Assembly (NCBI GenBank): GCA_010909165.1
Contig: VJWM01000227.1
Location: forward strand, 1-64,000
DNA: 64,000 nucleotides
Reading direction: 5' to 3'
Origin: Anthoceros angustus
Taxonomy: Eukaryota > Streptophyta > Anthocerotopsida > Anthocerotales > Anthocerotaceae
Shown here: positions 10,227-22,114 of the stretch, piece by piece
Layout: each line of letters starts with the position of its first letter
Position numbering within the stretch: the first letter of the stretch is position 1
Translations under genes and position numbers: made by a program
The notes under the pieces: generated by a model
What the model saw: only the letters and a program-made list of their open reading frames with translations
The model's database searches: none
Told to the model about the DNA's origin: nothing

Positions 10227-13031
10227 TTACAGCTTGTCCTCGAACTCAGACAACGGGGTGACAGTTTCCTTCAACCCCTTGCGTTTCCTGATGGTCAACA
10301 CCAGTTGTCCCGAAGGACTTGCGACGTCCAGAGGATCAGTGTTCATTAGATCCCAATGATCGAACACACACTGCGGGAAGGCCTGCCCAGATGTAGCGGC
10401 TCTCAAAGCACTGGAGAACCCAAAAGATTCAATAACGGGCAGATAAGCCTTGATGTTGTACAGGGGAGTACCCGGCCTCTGAATCTCCTCGAACACATGA
10501 CCACGCTTCTGATTCAGACATCCATAGATACCACCCAGCGCCTGCTCAGGAGCCTGAATTTCCACCAGGTACACTGGTTCCAGCAGACGTGGCTTTGCAG
10601 TCAACATGGCAGCATACATCACCCTCCTTGCTGTGGGAATGATCTGCCCACCACCTCTGTGGATCGCATCCGTGTGCAGCACAACATCGCACACCTCAAA
10701 GGCAATACCACGCATGTTCTCGTCTGCAAGAGCACCTTCCTTCGAAGCCCACTGGAATGCAGCCACGACAGAATCCTTGATTTCATTCAGATACTGCACT
10801 CCTTTACACATATCCACCACCATGTTGGGTCCTGTGGTCTCCGGTCCAAAACACCAAATCTTCTTCGCCAGATCCTTATCCCACCCAAACTCCTCAGCCA
10901 AAATCTTGCTCCGCACCTTGGGATCATCACGAGGTCCAATCTTACCCTCATCAATGGCCTCAGCCAGCCCTTCCTCCAGAGGACGCGCCTCAAAGTACAG
11001 CCTGTTATGCTTGTTTGGGGACTTGCTCATCACAATACGACATGACTTCTCAAGCACAGTTTCACGGAACGACACAACCGGAGGTGACACCACAATCTCA
11101 GCCCCTCCCATGAAGTCTTCTTGCAGATCCTTCAGACAGATTTCAAGGTGCAGCTCACCAGCTCCTGCAATGATGTGCTCCCAGACTCCTCAATCATCGT
11201 CAACACCATGGGATCCGACTTTGCCAGACGCTTCAATCCTTCCACAAGCTTCGGCAAATCTGAAGCAACCTTGCACTGAACTGCAACTCGCACCACAGGT
11301 GACACTGAGAACTTCATTGCCTTGATGGGGTGGGCATCCGTTTCCTTTTCATTTGTCAAGGTTGCATTCTTTGTAATGAACTGGTCCAGACCAACCAGCG
11401 CCACCGTGTTACCACAAGGCACGTCTTCCACAGACTCCTGCCGCCTGCCCATCCAAATCACAGTTCTCTGCACGCTCTTGGTGTACAGGTCCTTCTTCTG
11501 CCCTGGAATGTAGTTGGGGCCCATAATTCTCACCTTCATCCCTGTTGCCACTCTCCCAGCAAACACACGCCCAAAAGCAAAGAATCGACCTTTGTCTGAA
11601 GCAGGAATCATCTTTGATACATACAACATCAGGGGACCATCGGGGTCACAGTTCCTGATGGCATTGGCGTAAACATCATCCAGAGGGCCCTCGTACAGAT
11701 TCTCCACACGGTACCTTTGAGCCGTCGCTGGGGATGGCAGGTGAAATATCATCATCTCCAGTAACGCGTTGCTAGCTGGCAACCAAGTCTGCATCACCCT
11801 CTTCATCAGAGGCTTCGCCATCAACTCCTTCTCATCACCCTTCATCACCACCCCAACTTTGCTAACATGGGCCACAGCTTGTCCTTCTGATCATTCATGC
11901 AGATGTTGATGATCTGCTTGATGGGCTCGTAGATGAACTGGACGAACCCACGCTGACACGTTTCCGAACCAGTGTTCTTCGCCGTCCACTTCTTCGTCTT
12001 CGGGTCGAAGTAGTTCTCCCCAAAGCCTCTCCATCATCTTCTTCTCATCCACCTGAAACTTGGCCGCATACATCTTTGCGAAGTTCGTCAGCGTGAACGC
12101 CCACCCATGCAACCTGGCCGAGAACGCAACCGTCCCTTCTCAGGGTACACTTGCACGTCACCGAGCAGAGCATCCTCGTACGTCGCCATGATCACGTTTG
12201 CGCTCTCAATCACACGCTGGAACGTCTGGTACGCCTCCTCACCGTCCACCTGAAGCTCCAAAAGCACCTGTCCATCTTGTTCACGGTCAAAACTGGCCTG
12301 ATCCTCTCACCCAAAGCCTGCCTCAGCACGGTCTCCGTCTGAACGCACACACCCTCGATACAATCCACCACCACCAAAGCTCCATCAGTAATCCGCAGAG
12401 CAGCCGTCACCTCCGAAGAGAAATCAACGTGCCCGGGGAGTCGATCAAGTTGATCAGGTAGTCATTCCCATCTCGCACTCCGGTGTAAGCCTTCAGCGAC
12501 TCGTCGGCCATCTCATAGTACAGAGAGATACCCGTGGACTTGATAGTGATACCCGCTCCGCCTCATCGGCCCTGGTATCTGTCAACCGGACATCACCAGC
12601 CACTTCTTGGGCGATGATACCAGCTGCAGCGACCAGGAGTCTGTCAAAGTAGACTTGCCTGTAATCACCGCAAATCACCACCTCCGTCAAAACAATCAGA
12701 CAAACAGCAAAAACATCCTAGCCATCTTTCAACATCAACTCGGGGCTGGACAAAACACATACCGTGGTCGACATGGGCAATCACAGACATGTTCCTGATA
12801 TTATGCTTTTTGTCCATGATCCGCCGCAGCTCTTCTGATGTGAACTTCACCTGCAAAACCCAAGCACCGGATGAGCTGAGCCATCACGCACAACCCCTGG
12901 GCAGATCCAACCCGGTGCATGGAACGGAAGCCAATGTACAACCCAGTCCAACTCCACACCAACTGCATCCATCCATCAACCCACTGAATCAGAACTGCAC
13001 ATGCGAAAGAGATGGCAGAGCACGCTACCAT
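10227..13031 (-). CDS. eEF2: Translation elongation factor 2 (frame broken by one-base losses)
   Basis: eEF2 is the GTPase that moves tRNA-mRNA through the ribosome. Exon 1 holds only the ATG (13031-13029), followed by a 178-bp intron. Exon 2 (12850-12763) gives [20 protein letters not shown] and ends at the P-loop HVDHG. Exon 3 starts at 12658 with KSTLTDS. G-domain elements (NKMDR), the central domain ([28 protein letters not shown]) and the C-terminal domain are all recognisable, including the diphthamide loop as [10 protein letters not shown] in place of the usual DTIHRGAGQI-type sequence. The frame breaks about eight times, each by loss of one base in a short homopolymer: near 12636, 12553, 12435, 12261, 12134, 12019, 11852 and 11181. 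The encoded residues are otherwise strongly conserved. That fits sequencing error in an intact gene better than old decay, although a recent pseudogene remains possible. Confidence 0.9.
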
Positions 13032-13250
13032 CTTGACAAGCTGGTGAGATCCCGCCGACGGCAAAACAAGGAAGAAAAAGGGTGGGTGGCGGTGAATCGA
13101 TGAGCAGCGGCAGCGGCAGCGGCTGCGGCTGCGGTGAGGAGAAAGGACCGATGGAGAGGAGACGTCACTCTCTTCAAGGGTTCTCTGAGATTAGGGTTCG
13201 CCTCCAAGCCGCTCGTTGCGTGCTCCGAATATCCTCCTCTATTATGCTGC
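13032..13250 (-). promoter_or_regulatory. eEF2 5' UTR/promoter region with GCAGCG repeats
   Basis: Upstream of the eEF2 ATG lies a CAGCGG/CTGCGG triplet tract (about 13100-13138), then mixed sequence. No TATA box stands out. Assigned by position. Confidence 0.3.
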
Positions 13251-14260
13251 CAATTTCCCAGTACGTATATCTCTGCTTTTCTTTTAGTGAATTTGAACAC
13301 TTTATATAGATATTCCAAGGTATACGTGGGAATCCCGTGCTGCAATCTGATCTGGAGTAACCCATAGCGCACTAACAACTAGAGTAACCTCGTAATGTGC
13401 GTCCATTTGGCCAGGGACCGGATGTGCCCATTTGGCCAGGACAAGATGTGTGCATTTGACCAGGACCATATGGAAGAATCCTAGTATTAAACATACTGTC
13501 CTTAGTACTTAGATGGGGTGCTTAGGGGGAGTGGATGCCCTTGGCGCAAGTGGCTTAGGCACACCATCTACTTGTTAACAAGTGGACTGTAGTAAACTTT
13601 TTCTTCTTCTTCTACTCCATAAGTAAAGCCAACCCCATATATAACCAAAGATAAATAATCAAAGAATTACTTGGATCTAAATTACATTGTACGTTGAGAG
13701 GTTAGTGATAGTGAGGTTTTTAAAGCTAGTCTGTTTTAGCTAGTTGGTTAGGGATGAAATAAGCCTCACTATCCAAAGGACAAGGTTAGTCCTACACAGT
13801 CATTCATTAGCATTTGCGCCACATTCTTGTTGAAAAGAATTGAGATACCCAGAGGATGTGAGATACTAGAGTTAGTGTGTGTTTAGAGGACAACTTGAGG
13901 AGATCGGACTGAGTTAGTTTGTATGAGACTTGGTACTAGCACTTAGATGGGGGGCCTAGAGAGAATGCAAGATGTTAAGTACCAAGTCCCATAACAAGAA
14001 AATTCCTTCAAGTGAATTCCTTCTTCTTCTTTGATTTTACAACTCATACCATGGTGTGCCTAAGGTACTGGCACCAAGGGCATCCACTCCTTGTAGGATT
14101 ATAATGGACTTTTCTTCTTTTACTTCACAACTTATACCATGGTGTGCCAAAGCTACTAGAACCAAGTTCGACTCTGGGTTCGACTCCTGATGTGATCACG
14201 GTGTCCGTTCTTCACCTCCAAAGGTTCTTCTGGCAGAGAATTTTTATTAAAAATTATATA
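13250..14260. other. Intergenic, transposon-derived, no gene
   Basis: No coding signal. Three ccatttggccagg-type phrases sit at about 13405-13465. A MITE-like inverted-repeat element is listed separately. Confidence 0.5.
13528..14090. mobile_element. MITE-like element with ~38-bp terminal inverted repeats
   Basis: The left arm 13528-13565 (ggagtggatgcccttgg...) and right arm 14053-14090 (...ccaagggcatccactcc) are reverse complements with about 4 mismatches in 38. The 490-bp interior has no coding potential, as in non-autonomous DNA transposons. Target-site duplications could not be defined. Confidence 0.5.
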
Positions 14261-14287
14261 CTAAGCGCTGTTAAAGTATTTTCTACG

Positions 14288-14366
14288 ATTGATTCTCTTA
14301 GAAATCTCAGAAGCATGTCTCTTAGAAATCTCAGAAGCATGTCTCTTAGAAATCTCAGAAGCACAC
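14288..14366 (+). repeat. Three tandem copies of a 25-bp unit
   Basis: The unit tctcttagaaatctcagaag plus catg is present three times in a row. No gene association is visible. Confidence 0.85.
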
Positions 14367-14946
14367 ACACCCAAGGACTACTACGCTGTACGTTATACAC
14401 TGTGTAGTTACAAAAAAGAACTGCCGCGCTGTAAACGTAACGCGAGCACATTGCAAGCGAGCATATTGCAAGACTGTTTCCCTTCATACGTACAAACATA
14501 CCAGAATCAGGAGCAGCACCAAGGACCGGTTCCTAGTCGCCGGTCGCCATCGCCTTCTCTTGTTGAGAGCTCAAGAATTCATGAGAGGGACTTCTATGTC
14601 CAGAGTAGGATGCTTGCAAAGATCGGCCACTTTAGGAGGGTTACGTACGGGGTGCAAGTTTCTGAGAAGTGTGTGAGATTCGCCTCGATGCGCTGTGTGG
14701 GAGGATAGCGAACTTGCAAACACTTGGAAATGCGGGATGACGCTTGTAACCTGTCGAAAAATTGTAGACTTCAGACGTTTCTAAAGACACCGCAAGCGGG
14801 TGGATTTGCGGAATGGAGCATCGAGCGTTCACTTTCAGTCACAACGGTATGGATCAAACCTGTTGCTACTGTTTAGGTCTTCTCATTCGGGTCTAATCCT
14901 GTTGGTACTATTTATTCTCATTCGGATCTAATCCTGTTGCTAGTTG

Positions 14947-16712
14947 CTACTGTTTCTTCTCATTCGGATCTGACAGCAGGCTTGTTTCAGTTTCAGGAAC
15001 TCCTTTTCGCTTGTGCAAAGTGACCATGAGTCCATCTTTGATAAACAAAGTGAGAGAGAGTCGATACTTGACAGGATGGTTCGGTTGCACCCTGACATGG
15101 TAATGTCGGAGGATGGTAGCAGCCAAGCTCTTCATCTGCAGGTAAGCCATGTCCTTGCCCAAGCACAGCCGAGGCCCGGCGTTGAACACAGCAAACTTGT
15201 ACGGGTTCTGTGAGAGGAAGACGCCCTTGTGAAGCCACCGCTCGGGCTTGAACTCCCGGCAGTCGGGGCCCCAGATCTGAGGCATTCTGGCCATGGAGTA
15301 GAGGGAGTAGTAGACGCGGTATCCCGCTGGAACATGCGTCCCGTCCGGCAGGGTGTCCTTCTTCGCGGCGTACTTGATGTCGACTGGAACTGGCGGGAAC
15401 AGCCTGAGAGACTCGGACAGAGCTGCGTGAAGAAAATCCATCCGCTTCAGCTCCTCGGTGGTGAAGGCATCAGAGCAATCAGATTCAGCTTCCACCGCTG
15501 CATCTGCTGTCGGAAAGGCTTCCTCCCGCTTGTCCGCCGCAGTTTGCTCGATCTCGTCGGTGCAGGAATTAGGGCATGGTTCTTGCGGCAGAGTGGAGAG
15601 CTCGTCATCAGCCTTTCGGGAGCGGAGGATTTCCGCAATCTCTTGTAGAATTTTTTGCTCCGTTTCCGGGTGAGAATTCAGCAGCCAGAAGAACCAGGAA
15701 AGAGCGACTGCGGATGTGTCCCTGCCTGCAAGAATGAAGTTGATGATAACGTCGCGGAGGAAGGCATCCGAGTAAGACTTTTTCTTGGAATCGCGCAGCT
15801 GCATGAATCTGGAGAGCAGGTCGGTGTGCTTCGGCGCTGCTGAGTCCGGTGTCTGAAGCGATTTCCGGGATCGGATAACCCCGGCAGCGAAGTCGTTCAC
15901 AATTCGTGTCGCGGACGGCACTTTGCTCTCTTCTCCTAGCCTGAGCAGCCTCTTGGCCTTCCATAACCAGGGTGGAATAAGGAAGCGGCTGGTGCTGACC
16001 TCGGTGAGGTGGTTCATGGCTGACGCAAACGGCACCTCCGCCAGCTCGGGCGTCAGAGAACCCGGATCCACTCCGCAGGTCACCATGCACACATTGTCGA
16101 AGGTGTAGCGCAGCAAGACATCCTGCAGAGACACAGGCACAGCGATCTGATCAGGAGTACTATGCACAGTAGAGGAAACGAAAATGTGGATGACGCGATT
16201 CGAACCTGGAGATCAAACGTCTGTCCCAGGTTGGCAAAGTGGTGCAACACCGGCATCAAGCGGGAATTCACTCCATGGCTCACGGAATGTGCCACGGACC
16301 TCACCATGGCACGGGACTTCAACTCCACGGCAGCCACCCGCCTCTGCATGTTCCACTGCTCGTCATCCGAGTTGAAAATGCCATGCCCCAGCAGCTCTTC
16401 ACAAGCTGCTAGAACGGGAGGTCCCTTGGGGTAGTCCTTGAAGGAAGCCTTGGTGATGTGCTCCACATTCTGCGGGCTGCAGGTCATTATTGCATTCATG
16501 GACGGCACCCAGGGTATGACCGCAGAGTAAGTCATGTCGAAGCGCAGGAGCAAATCAGTAATCCAGTCGTAGAACCTGTCGTAATTCGCCCACGCCTCGA
16601 GCGTGGACCCAAGGATTGGCCACAGTGTTGGCCCCCTTACTCCCCAGTAGCGAATCCCATGGTGCACCAAGAAGGCTAGAATGCAAGCTGCAATGACAAT
16701 GAGCACAGCCAT
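14947..16712 (-). CDS. Cytochrome P450, CYP86 clan (fatty-acid omega-hydroxylase-like)
   Basis: Two exons, 16712-16206 and 16122-14947, give 560 residues with clean splice sites and no breaks. An N-terminal anchor (MAVLIVIAACILAFLV) indicates an ER membrane location. Family marks are the SFKDYPKGP and GIFNSDDEQW region, I-helix AGRDTSA, K-helix ESLRLFPPVP, PERF-type FKPERW and the haem loop FNAGPRLCLGKD with its cysteine ligand. The block TEVSTSRFLIPPWLWK resembles CYP86 members, which omega-hydroxylate fatty acids for cutin or suberin. CYP704 and CYP94 are alternatives in the same clan. There is a low-complexity acidic insertion (about residues 375-415) between the I and K helices. It is divergent from the gene starting at 17950. 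Confidence 0.92.
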
Positions 16713-17949
16713 TGTGCAGGCCTGCCTGCAGTGGACCGGCCAGAGCTGTGTAGCCTCCTCCAGGATAGATTCCGTCGAAGTGAGCGCAGCAATCCGGTCC
16801 AGTGCATTTATGCTCTTGAGCAGCCTTCAACGGCGAGCTAAGTCATGTACAGTTGTACGTTTGAAAGCTTACCGGCAAGGTTAAATAATAATCCGTAAAC
16901 TTTAATTTTTTTTCACTACCTCTTGTTAGAAATGGAAATGGAAAGGATGAAGAGATGAAGGAGGACGAATTACAGACATGACGGAGCTTGATGCTTGATC
17001 CAGAGGACATGAAATCTCTACATACAGTACCACACATGTGAGGACCTTGATGAGGCACAGATACCTTCTTCCAGTATTCTTGTCACCTTGATCTAACTAT
17101 ACCTTGTATGTAACAAGGCGATGAGAGACCTGTCGAACACCTTGCATCAAAGCTGGCAGCAGATGTCCAGCGACTCACGAGATTCTGCAACTGACTACAA
17201 CTACACCTGCTCAAATTTAGCGGCCATTGATGAAGGTACTGCACGCATGCTTAATGATCGACTACGGAGCTAAGCAGCGGCCATTGATTATCGACAGTAC
17301 CGCACCTGCAGCGGCCACACCTTTGATCATCGGCAAAGCAGCTTTGCTGAATGCACCAACCTGCAGTCATGCTAAGTCGTCATGGGTACCTTTGGCAGGC
17401 CAAGTCCGTCTGCGCCGAGGGCCAACTTTCTCACCTACTTCCTCCCGCTGTGAGTCCTGCGATCTCTCACGGTCTCAACCACCTCTCCCAGCTGGGCGGC
17501 CAGAGATCAAGCCGCCGTTTAAGCCGCCTACCGCAAGGACACGCAGGGATGCAGTGCGGGCAGGCTCAACAGCAGAACTGTCCTGCAGTCGAAAGGCAAC
17601 AATGGTCACTGGTTTGTATGTATATGTGTCTGGAGTTAAGGTTTGGGTTAAACTTTCACCGCTGGGGGGGAGTGGTAATTTTGCTCAAGCCTCGACACCC
17701 GGATTGACGCAGCGTGGCCGGAGGGAGATTCAGCTGCCGATCGAGATTAGGTTTTGCATCGAAGAATTTGGAGGCCTGTCTGAGTTCCGGTGTGAATTTT
17801 GCGCGTCACTGCGGTATAAGTTTTGTGAGGATTGTTGTGTTTGCTGTGGGTCCTGTTTGTTGGGTTGGACTGCAGTCTTTTATGTATGTTGTTGATCTGT
17901 CTGTTGCTGATCTGGGTAATTTGGGGCAGAGCTCAATCAGCTGCAAGGG
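16713..17949. promoter_or_regulatory. Shared upstream region of head-to-head genes
   Basis: About 1.2 kb separates the P450 ATG (-) from the next ATG (+). It must hold both promoters and 5' UTRs. Open frames within it show no domain. A gcggccattgat phrase repeats near 17220 and 17278. No clear TATA box was picked. Confidence 0.35.
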
Positions 17950-20900
17950 ATGCTGCGGGGGAAACCTGCTTCTGTGTGCAAGCTCCTTGCATCCACGTCC
18001 CGCTCCTGGTATGTGAAGGTTTTGAGGCGGCACATCAGTTCTGGTGCCCACGGTTTAGATGCTAGATTGGGGCGGCAGCAATGGGATTTATTTCTCAGGA
18101 TTCCTGGGTACCACTCGCCACTCAGGAGATGTGCATTATTTCCCCGGGATTCAGTGTACTGCAAATTTTCTGTTTCCCTTCTGTGTCGGATGCTCTCTTC
18201 TGCACCTCAAGCCCCGGACAGGAGCTTTGAGAGCTTCTCTGCAGACCATGCAGAAGGTGATGGCAGGGCATTTCGGTTTGTCACCATTGTGGCTCCTTCC
18301 ATGAGCAAAGAGGAGTCTGCTTCACCTGTTTGGAATCATGCCTGCTCCGTGATGGGAGAGGACAAGGTGCCTACAGTGGCTGTGGTGTTTGTGTCCAAGC
18401 CTACGGAATCGGCTGTGGCTGCTGTGAAGGAGATTGCGCAGCTCCTTTTGGCCAGCAGGGAGGCGGCCCTTGTTCGGGCGAAGGAGCTTAAATCCTACTC
18501 TGAGGGACTGTTGCATTCTTCCGATTGGGCTGGTCTCGTTGTGCAGAGAGGTGATGAATGCAGTCCAGCTGAACTGTTGAGTGGAAGGCCTCCCCGAGTC
18601 AGAATTGCATCCATCCACACCGATTTGGCTAGGGAAGCGGGGAGCAGGGATGGCACGGGAAGTGCAGAGGATCTTGTGGAGAATGGCAACGGGGAAGACC
18701 CTTCAGCAAATATTCCATTGATAGGGTGTGTAGGTGACGGATGGGCAGGAGAGTTTGGAACGACTTGGCGTTTAGTTGGTACTGTACCAAGGGACCGAAG
18801 TAGGAGGGCAGGGATCGGTGGTAGCCGGAGGGGAAAGAAACTGCAGACGTCAGGCACCAGGAAACTAGATAAAGGAGAACGTACTTTTGAGAGGTTTGAT
18901 TTAGGTGATGGTTGCCGAGGAATTTTGTGTGATGTTGAGACTGCAAAGGACCTTTTTGGTGACTTGAGTGAGGATAGGCAAAGATTTCTTGCAGTAGCTG
19001 CAGAAGTAATAGAGTCCGATGATGAGGAAGATAGTCTGTCAGACTGGGAGCATTTCTCTGCCGAGGTGTTGCAACCAGATGGTGAGTCAATTCGTACAGA
19101 GCAGGCAGAGAGTGGAGCTGACGAGGAGGTCCAGGAGATGGATACGATGCCCACAGAAACCAGAGCATCTGATTTGGAGCGGCCCAGTCTTGGCACAAGT
19201 ACAAGCTCTCCTGAAGGGCAATCTTGCAATGGAAGTCCTTCATTAGCAACCTCTAGTTTAGAGCTGCAGACTGAGGAGCACAATGCAAAGAGTGTTGAGC
19301 ATAGCGCAGCAGAGCCAATATGCAGGGGTGATGCCACTGAAAAAGATTCTATACAAGGAAAAGGTCGAAAATTCGTCCTTAGTAGCGAGGGAAGTAAGGA
19401 ACAATCTAGAAAAAGTCGAGCTGGGGTGGAGGATGCCGGTGAGAGTTACAGGTTAACTCTATGTCTTGGACACCTTCCTGGAACAAAAGTAGTTTCATTC
19501 TATTCTTCATCAACAGGGCTCCCACTACTTCCGGACCTGGAAGATGCTGTTACTGTGAATAACCCTCACATGCTTCTGCTTGGAGCTCCAGGCAAGATTT
19601 TGCTGCATTCAGTGTTTATGTGGTGATTCATCTTCCTTCGATGGACAGACCTGACTCTCATCGGTCTTTCAGGGTTCAAGTTTCCTGACTACATTCAAAG
19701 ACTTGCTTCAGTCTTTCCAACAGGCTGCAGGTGGGTTAGCAATTGTCGATTTAGACATCGCCTTGTCGCAGTTTCACCTTGTCTATAGTTTCTGTCCCAA
19801 AGCGACTAAGCAGTGCTGCTGTCCAGATTTCAGAGCAGGTGCATTTCTAGCACCCTTGTTCAGCAGCATTAGGAGCCAATGGACCAAAGTTGCTGAGCAG
19901 CAAGCAGGACCAATTTTCCATGGGGAAGAGTTACAGAGGACTGGCGCTGTTGGTCTTGCTGTGTCTTCAGCAGGTAGGTAATATCCATGTTAAGAGGCAC
20001 GGAGAGTGCTTTCTTCCATTATGATGGCTTAAATTTGCTGCTCATCTTGTCTGTTAGCAATGTGTGAATAATTCTTCGCTGCTGCTAGGCTCAAGTGATG
20101 TATCTGTTGAGGCGTTTGGAGAATTTGTGCGGATGTCGCTGGGAATGCCTCGCATCCGAGGATATACATTCATTGAGTAAGTTCTTGTGTTACAGTTGTG
20201 GGCTGGTTGAATGTCTCCTCCAGGAGATAACTTTGTGGTCTAATTGAAGCTAGGAAAGAGGTCTTTTTCTTTGCTTATGTTTTCTTGCATGCACGTGGGG
20301 GGCTTTGTCCAGTGAGCGTATCAGTACGAGCCTTTTTTTCCCCAAGAATGTCTGCGCTGAGCATTTAGCTCCTGGTCAAAGAGAAACTTCAGCAGATGCA
20401 AGAATGGTTCTAGAGTACTTGAATACGTATCTCATTCGGAACAGTAGTGTTCCTTTGAAGCCTCTTTCATCAGAGGGTTCGGAAAGGGAGGATCTGGGCA
20501 AATCAGATGAAGGGGCCCCATCCTCTGTATCTGGACATCCTTTTTCTGAGTTAAGAGCAGCAGGGGATTCAGAGAAACTTCCACTTGCACCATTTGATGC
20601 AGTTATTTTTCCTGGATGGTCCATGCCCCTGCACATTTACGAGCCTCGCTACAGGATTATGGTGAGAGATAGATGTCGCTGTTTCAGTCCAGTGTTTTTG
20701 CCACCAAATATCTTGTTTTCCTCTCTTGATCCGCTTTTGGGGTGATTCTAGGTGAAGCAATGCGTCGAGCAAGGCAAACCGTTTGGATTGTCAAATTCTT
20801 TGACAGCGGTTCACTCCAATAATCTGGACAGCCAAGAGATCATTGGCACTCTCGTGGTAAGCTGGTCATCGACTTAGCATTATTCCCCGGCTGTAACCTT

Positions 20901-21869
20901 GTCCAGACCAGGCAGTTGACACGTCCACTTTCTTGCTATTTTTCAGAATCTGAAAGTGCATTTGTTCGAAAAGGACTGTAGGTCCTACATTATAGCACAT
21001 GGTGTGCAGCGGTTTCGTCTGTCTGACAAGTAAGCTACTCGATCTCCAGGCCAAGACCACTTGGAATATTGGGATGTTTGTCAGTGCCCTCTGCGGCTCT
21101 AAAATACAGTTGTTCGTCTCTGCAGGATCTGCATACAGCCTGGGTCATTTGGTTTGGCTCTCGGGCAGGTTTGTGCAATCGACATTTGTGGTCAAGTCTT
21201 ATCAGTTTTCTGCTCGCATCCCTGCAGCTTGTTTTGGCAGCTGATTTTGGGTAGGTAGTCCCAGGCCAGGCTAATCCTTGATATCCGTATCGACGCAGGT
21301 TAAGTTTTTCGATGACGAGGTTTGTGAAACTGCAAAAGAAAGAAGGGAACTTTCAGACCTAGCAAATGAAGCCGTTGCCCTATGTCGACGCGTCCTTCCG
21401 GAGGTGAAGTCAGGGGATGGCCTTATTTCTGATTTTCCCTGTAATGCTGGGTTTGGTTCCGAAAGTTGTGCTTTAGTGTTGTTGATGTTCTTTACAGACT
21501 CTTGGTGTAGGCATAAGTCGTAGTGACATCTGCTTTGTCCTTCTCTGCAGACTAATGAGGCCCCCGGACTTGTGGGTTCTGTTTGTGATCCCAAACTTGC
21601 GTCGTTCGCTCTGGGTCACTTGCTCCCTGTATCGGTAATCTCCTTGCTAATCAGAAGATCGCTGAATTTGTAATTTCTTCCAATAAACTATTTCCGTTTT
21701 GAATGGGACAGACTCTCGTGAAGACAAGGTTGCGTAATTTTTTTTTACGATTTCTTTCCTGTTGTGAATGGGACAGACTCTCGTGAAGACAAGGTGGCTT
21801 GGAATGGAGAACACAAAGCTCAGGCTGCTCGAACAATTAACCTTTTTGGAATTTAAAGCCAAAAAGTGA
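17950..21869 (+). CDS. FIST-like plus LON substrate-binding domain protein
   Basis: Eleven exons join in phase: 17950-19591, 19673-19730, 19834-19973, 20089-20176, 20313-20661, 20752-20856, 20947-21029, 21126-21168, 21299-21403, 21551-21634 and 21777-21869, giving 929 residues. Residues from about 110 to 290 (TVAVVFVSKP, PLIGCVGDGWAGEF) and the segments LPGTKVVSFY, LLLGAPGFKFPDYI and TGAVGLAVSS resemble FIST N and C halves (ligand-sensing domain), with a Ser/Glu-rich spacer between. The later part (FDAVIFPGWSMPLHIYEPRY, GKPFGL, GTLVNL, HGVQRFRL) is a LON N-terminal substrate-binding domain. No AAA+ or protease domain follows, so this is not a Lon protease. The first intron uses a GC donor (19592). 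Start choice is uncertain: ATGs at 17950 (basic, possibly a transit peptide) and 18190 both fit. Confidence 0.8.
21702..21801 (+). repeat. Duplicated 3' splice acceptor of last exon
   Basis: The 32-bp sequence beginning gaatgggacagactctcgtg occurs twice, starting at 21701 and about 21766, 66 bp apart. Each copy carries the acceptor ...gacag followed by actctcgtgaag. Only use of the second acceptor (exon from 21777) gives a long in-frame end. The first runs into a T tract. Confidence 0.8.
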
Positions 21870-22114
21870 TTCTCAGCGTTTTGCAACCTTTGTTAACTGC
21901 CTAACGCAGTGCGAGTTGCGTGGATGCCTCAATGGAGACACTTGTGACGGTAGTTGTGTCAGACCAAGATGGGGTCGTTTTTTTTCGATTCCAGAACGTG
22001 TCAGACTAGGACAGACACTCCACGGTGGACCACACAGTTGGGCTTCGCCTGTAGGAGCACAAAGCGTCCCTTCATTGGCGAGAAGATAATATTCGACTCG
22101 GGGGGCGCCAAGTA

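Noticed and set aside
17227-17895. 222-codon frame upstream of the FIST/LON gene
   Set aside because: Mixed composition without motif. It fits an upstream region with fortuitous open frames.
17950-21869. Lon protease
   Set aside because: Only the LON substrate-binding part is present. There is no AAA+ Walker motifs or Ser-Lys protease domain before the stop.
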